Assembly (NCBI GenBank): GCA_015066445.1
Contig: SVOK01000001.1
Span: 62,001 to 126,000 of the forward strand
Direction: 5' to 3'
From: Oscillospiraceae bacterium
GTDB lineage: Bacteria; Bacillota; Clostridia; Oscillospirales; Acutalibacteraceae
Length of the DNA stretch: 64,000 nt
The first letter of the stretch is position 1. Every line of letters begins with the position of its first letter. Made by a program: the position numbers and the translations under genes. The notes below the pieces were generated by a model. That model did not search any database and was not told the DNA's origin. It saw only the letters and a program-made list of their open reading frames with translations. Shown here one piece after another: positions 61,949 through 64,000 of the stretch.

Positions 61949-63715
61949 TTAAATGTTTTGACTTGCCATTTCATAGAATTTATAATAAATTCCCTTTTGT
62001 TCTAATAGCTCCTCGTGATTACCTTCTTCCATAATTCCCTCATCTGTCAGCACCATAATACGGTCAGATTTGCGAATTGTGGAAAGTCGGTGAGCTATCG
62101 TTATTGTCGTTCTGCCCTCGGATAGTCTTGCAAGTGATTTTGCCACCGCAAACTCGCTTTCATTATCAAGGGCACTTGTAGCCTCATCAAGAATAATAAT
62201 AGGCGGATTTTTAAGAAAAACACGTGCTATGCTTATTCTCTGTTTTTGTCCGCCCGAAAGCTTTACTCCTCTTTCGCCGACATAGGTATTATATCCGTCC
62301 TTAAGCTCAGAGATAAACTCGTGTGCGCCTGCCTTTTTTGCCGCCTCTATAATCTCCTCCATAGTGGCATCTGGCTTACCGTAGGAAATGTTATCATAAA
62401 CCGTACCCGAAAAAAGATAAACATCCTGCTGAACCATACCGATATTATCACGAAGCGATTTTAAGGTATATTCTTTGATATTTTTACCGTCAAGCAGTAT
62501 TTCACCCTCGGTCACATCATAAAAGCGAGGAACTAAGTTGCAAAGGGTGGTTTTTCCCCCGCCGGAAGGGCCTACAAAAGCTATCTTCTCACCGCTTTTT
62601 ATCTTAATATTAAGTCCCGTAAACACTTTGTTGTGGTCATCGGGATATTCAAAGGAAACATTTTTAAATTCGATATTTCCTTTGGGGTCCTTAAGCTCTG
62701 TAGCATCAGGCTCGTCAAATATTTCAATATCAGCATCCATTATCTGCAAAAAGCGTTCAATACCCGTAAGGCCTCTTTGGAACTGCTCGGAAAACTCAAT
62801 AATTCGGCGAATAGTTGCAATAAAGGTAGTAACATACAGCAGATACGCCACAAGGTCGCCCGGTGTTATTTGCTCGTTTATCATAAACAGACTGCCCGCT
62901 ATCACTACTGTAGCATACATTATACCGTCAAACATACGGGTAGTGGTGGAGAAAGCGCCCATAAACTTATATCCCAATTTTTTAACAGAGAAAAATTCCA
63001 CGTTATCCTTTTCAAACTTTTCCTGTTCAATATCCTCATTGGCAAAAGCTTTCACAACCTTTTGCCCTAAAAGAGAATCTTCAATTCGGGCATTAAGCTC
63101 ACCTATCATAACACGCTGTTTTCGGAAGGTCTCCTTCATTCGTTTGTTAAGCCAACCGCAAATAACAAGCATAACAGGGATCACCACAAATATAATAAGG
63201 GTAAGCGGAACGTTAATTTTCATAAGAATCACAAAGGAAACAACGCCCTTGATTCCTGCAATGAAAAATTCCTCGGGACAGTGATGCGAAAACTCCGTAA
63301 CATCAAAAAGGTCATTGGTAATCCTACCCATTATCTGACCAACCTTGGTATTATTGAAATAGCTGTCTGAAAGCTTATGTAAATGAGAATAAGCCTCTCT
63401 GCGCATATCAGTCTCAATCTTAGTGCCCATCACATGGCCCACATAAGCCATATAATAATAAGCTGCAGAATCAATAATGCGAAGTATAATATAAACTGCG
63501 CCAACTGCTAAAATATACTCCACTTTAATTGATTTTAAATCCTCTATACCGGCATTTGTAATCTCACGCATAATGAGCGGTAATATAATTTCGCAAACCG
63601 TGGTTAAAGCGGCGCAAAATAAATCCATTACTACTGTGGGTATATATTTTTTATAATATGGCATAAAGCGGCGTAAAAGCACACCTGAGCTATATTTCCG
63701 TTCTTCCTTTTTCAT
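61949..63715 (-). CDS. ABC exporter, fused membrane and ATP-binding domains
   Basis: 588 aa from the ATG at 63715, behind GGTGA. Six membrane helices (about 20-310) lead to the ATPase domain: Walker A FVGPSGGGKTTLCN, signature VKLSGGQKQRISIARV, Walker B PPIIILDEATSALDNES and the switch His in TIAHRLSTIRKSD. It belongs to the MsbA/BmrA-like homo- or heterodimeric type-I exporters that extrude lipids or drugs. No partner half-transporter is in the window, so a homodimer is likely. The start lies next to a dense hairpin array whose other side is beyond the window. Confidence 0.93.
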   Translation of the reverse strand: MKKEERKYSSGVLLRRFMPYYKKYIPTVVMDLFCAALTTVCEIILPLIMREITNAGIEDLKSIKVEYILAVGAVYIILRIIDSAAYYYMAYVGHVMGTKIETDMRREAYSHLHKLSDSYFNNTKVGQIMGRITNDLFDVTEFSHHCPEEFFIAGIKGVVSFVILMKINVPLTLIIFVVIPVMLVICGWLNKRMKETFRKQRVMIGELNARIEDSLLGQKVVKAFANEDIEQEKFEKDNVEFFSVKKLGYKFMGAFSTTTRMFDGIMYATVVIAGSLFMINEQITPGDLVAYLLYVTTFIATIRRIIEFSEQFQRGLTGIERFLQIMDADIEIFDEPDATELKDPKGNIEFKNVSFEYPDDHNKVFTGLNIKIKSGEKIAFVGPSGGGKTTLCNLVPRFYDVTEGEILLDGKNIKEYTLKSLRDNIGMVQQDVYLFSGTVYDNISYGKPDATMEEIIEAAKKAGAHEFISELKDGYNTYVGERGVKLSGGQKQRISIARVFLKNPPIIILDEATSALDNESEFAVAKSLARLSEGRTTITIAHRLSTIRKSDRIMVLTDEGIMEEGNHEELLEQKGIYYKFYEMASQNI

Positions 63716-63753
63716 CAAAATCACCATTTGAATTATAATGATTGTAGTTAGTA

Positions 63754-64000
63754 GAAACGCTTAAAAAGCGTTTCGGCAAGCCACTTTTAGAGTGGCTTCG
63801 GCAAAATTAAATCATAACATTTAATTTTGCTGGACACTCATTTCAATGGAAAAGGACAAATTTTATATAAAATTTGTCGCAAAATCAAAGATTTTGTAGC
63901 GAAACAGAATTGTTTCGCCTAACCTATTCCATTATATTAATGGTTGGTGAAACACAAAGTGTTTCAGTATGTGGGAACACATACAATTTGCATTTAATGC
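63754..64000. repeat. Array of about ten short unrelated hairpins
   Basis: Consecutive perfect or near-perfect hairpins fill almost every base: GAAACGCTT/AAGCGTTTC (63754-63774), AAGCCACT/AGTGGCTT (63778-63798), GCAAAATTAAAT/ATTTAATTTTGC (63801-63830), a 24-bp palindrome GACAAATTTTAT plus its complement (63855-63878), CAAAATC/GATTTTG (63880-63896), GCGAAACA/TGTTTCGC (63899-63918), CCATTA/TAATGG (63929-63943), TGAAACAC/GTGTTTCA (63948-63966), GTATGTG/CACATAC (63967-63984), GCATT/AATGC (63990-64000). The stems differ from one another, so it is not a simple repeat or CRISPR array. It continues to the window edge. It may be a structured RNA or a mosaic of palindromic elements. Confidence 0.7.

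Noticed and set aside
62538..63284. Plus-strand frame of 248 codons inside the ABC exporter
   Set aside because: It is antisense to the conserved membrane and ATPase domains and has no recognisable domain.
63754..64000. CRISPR array
   Set aside because: The palindromes are all different and no constant repeat with spacers exists.

Overview
The window looks like chromosome of a low-to-moderate-GC Firmicute, most likely an uncultured gut member of the Clostridia close to Oscillospirales/Ruminococcaceae (inference). The reasons are the SRP RNA-dnaX-ybaB-recR order, a DUF896 protein, DegV proteins, a glgB-glgC-glgD-glgA operon, PASTA-domain proteins, clostridial aromatic-acid genes and several glycosidases. 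No tRNA, rRNA, transposase, phage gene or CRISPR array was found.

Layout. 1-1770 (minus): a membrane RING-finger protein cut by the window edge, a Nudix hydrolase and a left-handed beta-helix protein. 1865-7410 (plus): SRP RNA, dnaX, ybaB, recR, a DUF896 protein, a 2-hydroxyacid dehydrogenase and a ComM/YifB ATPase. 7484-12685 (minus): two DegV fatty-acid-binding proteins bracket two acyltransferase modules and two GT8 modules, one pair fused in a single protein. 12798-14653: a MarR regulator with paired operators, then an epimerase divergent from an XRE regulator across twin palindromes. 14721-22083 (minus): an arylpyruvate/arylacetate operon (acyl-CoA ligase, Na+ symporter, iorA, iorB, paaK, ACT protein). 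22268-24375: upp and a frameshifted uraA. 24621-26040: a small accessory patch with membrane/lipoprotein genes and repeat remnants. 26135-30771: nrdR, gltX, glnS and a Nif3-like protein. 30814-41429: a glycan-use region (FAD oxidoreductase, GH2, AraC, an (alpha/alpha)6-like protein of unknown specificity, GH116, GH43) with mscS inside it. 41485-47231 (minus): mfd, pth and a phosphoglucosamine mutase with an N-terminal HTH. 47600-53475: glycogen synthesis. 53567-57425: uppP, then rpmG-secE-nusG-rplK-rplA, with an enlarged SecE and two apparent L1-binding mRNA sites. 57539-61058: a second GH2 and a zinc-ribbon/PASTA pseudokinase. 61114-63715 (minus): an EEP-fold hydrolase and an ABC exporter. 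63754-64000: about ten consecutive unrelated hairpins.

The most unusual items are the HTH-GlmM fusion with an inverted repeat beside its own start, the GT8-acyltransferase fusion and its neighbours, SecE with four extra membrane helices, the pseudokinase, and the right-edge hairpin array. A recurring theme is promoters overlaid by their own gene-specific palindromes. All functional statements come from reading motifs and gene order by eye; no database search was run.
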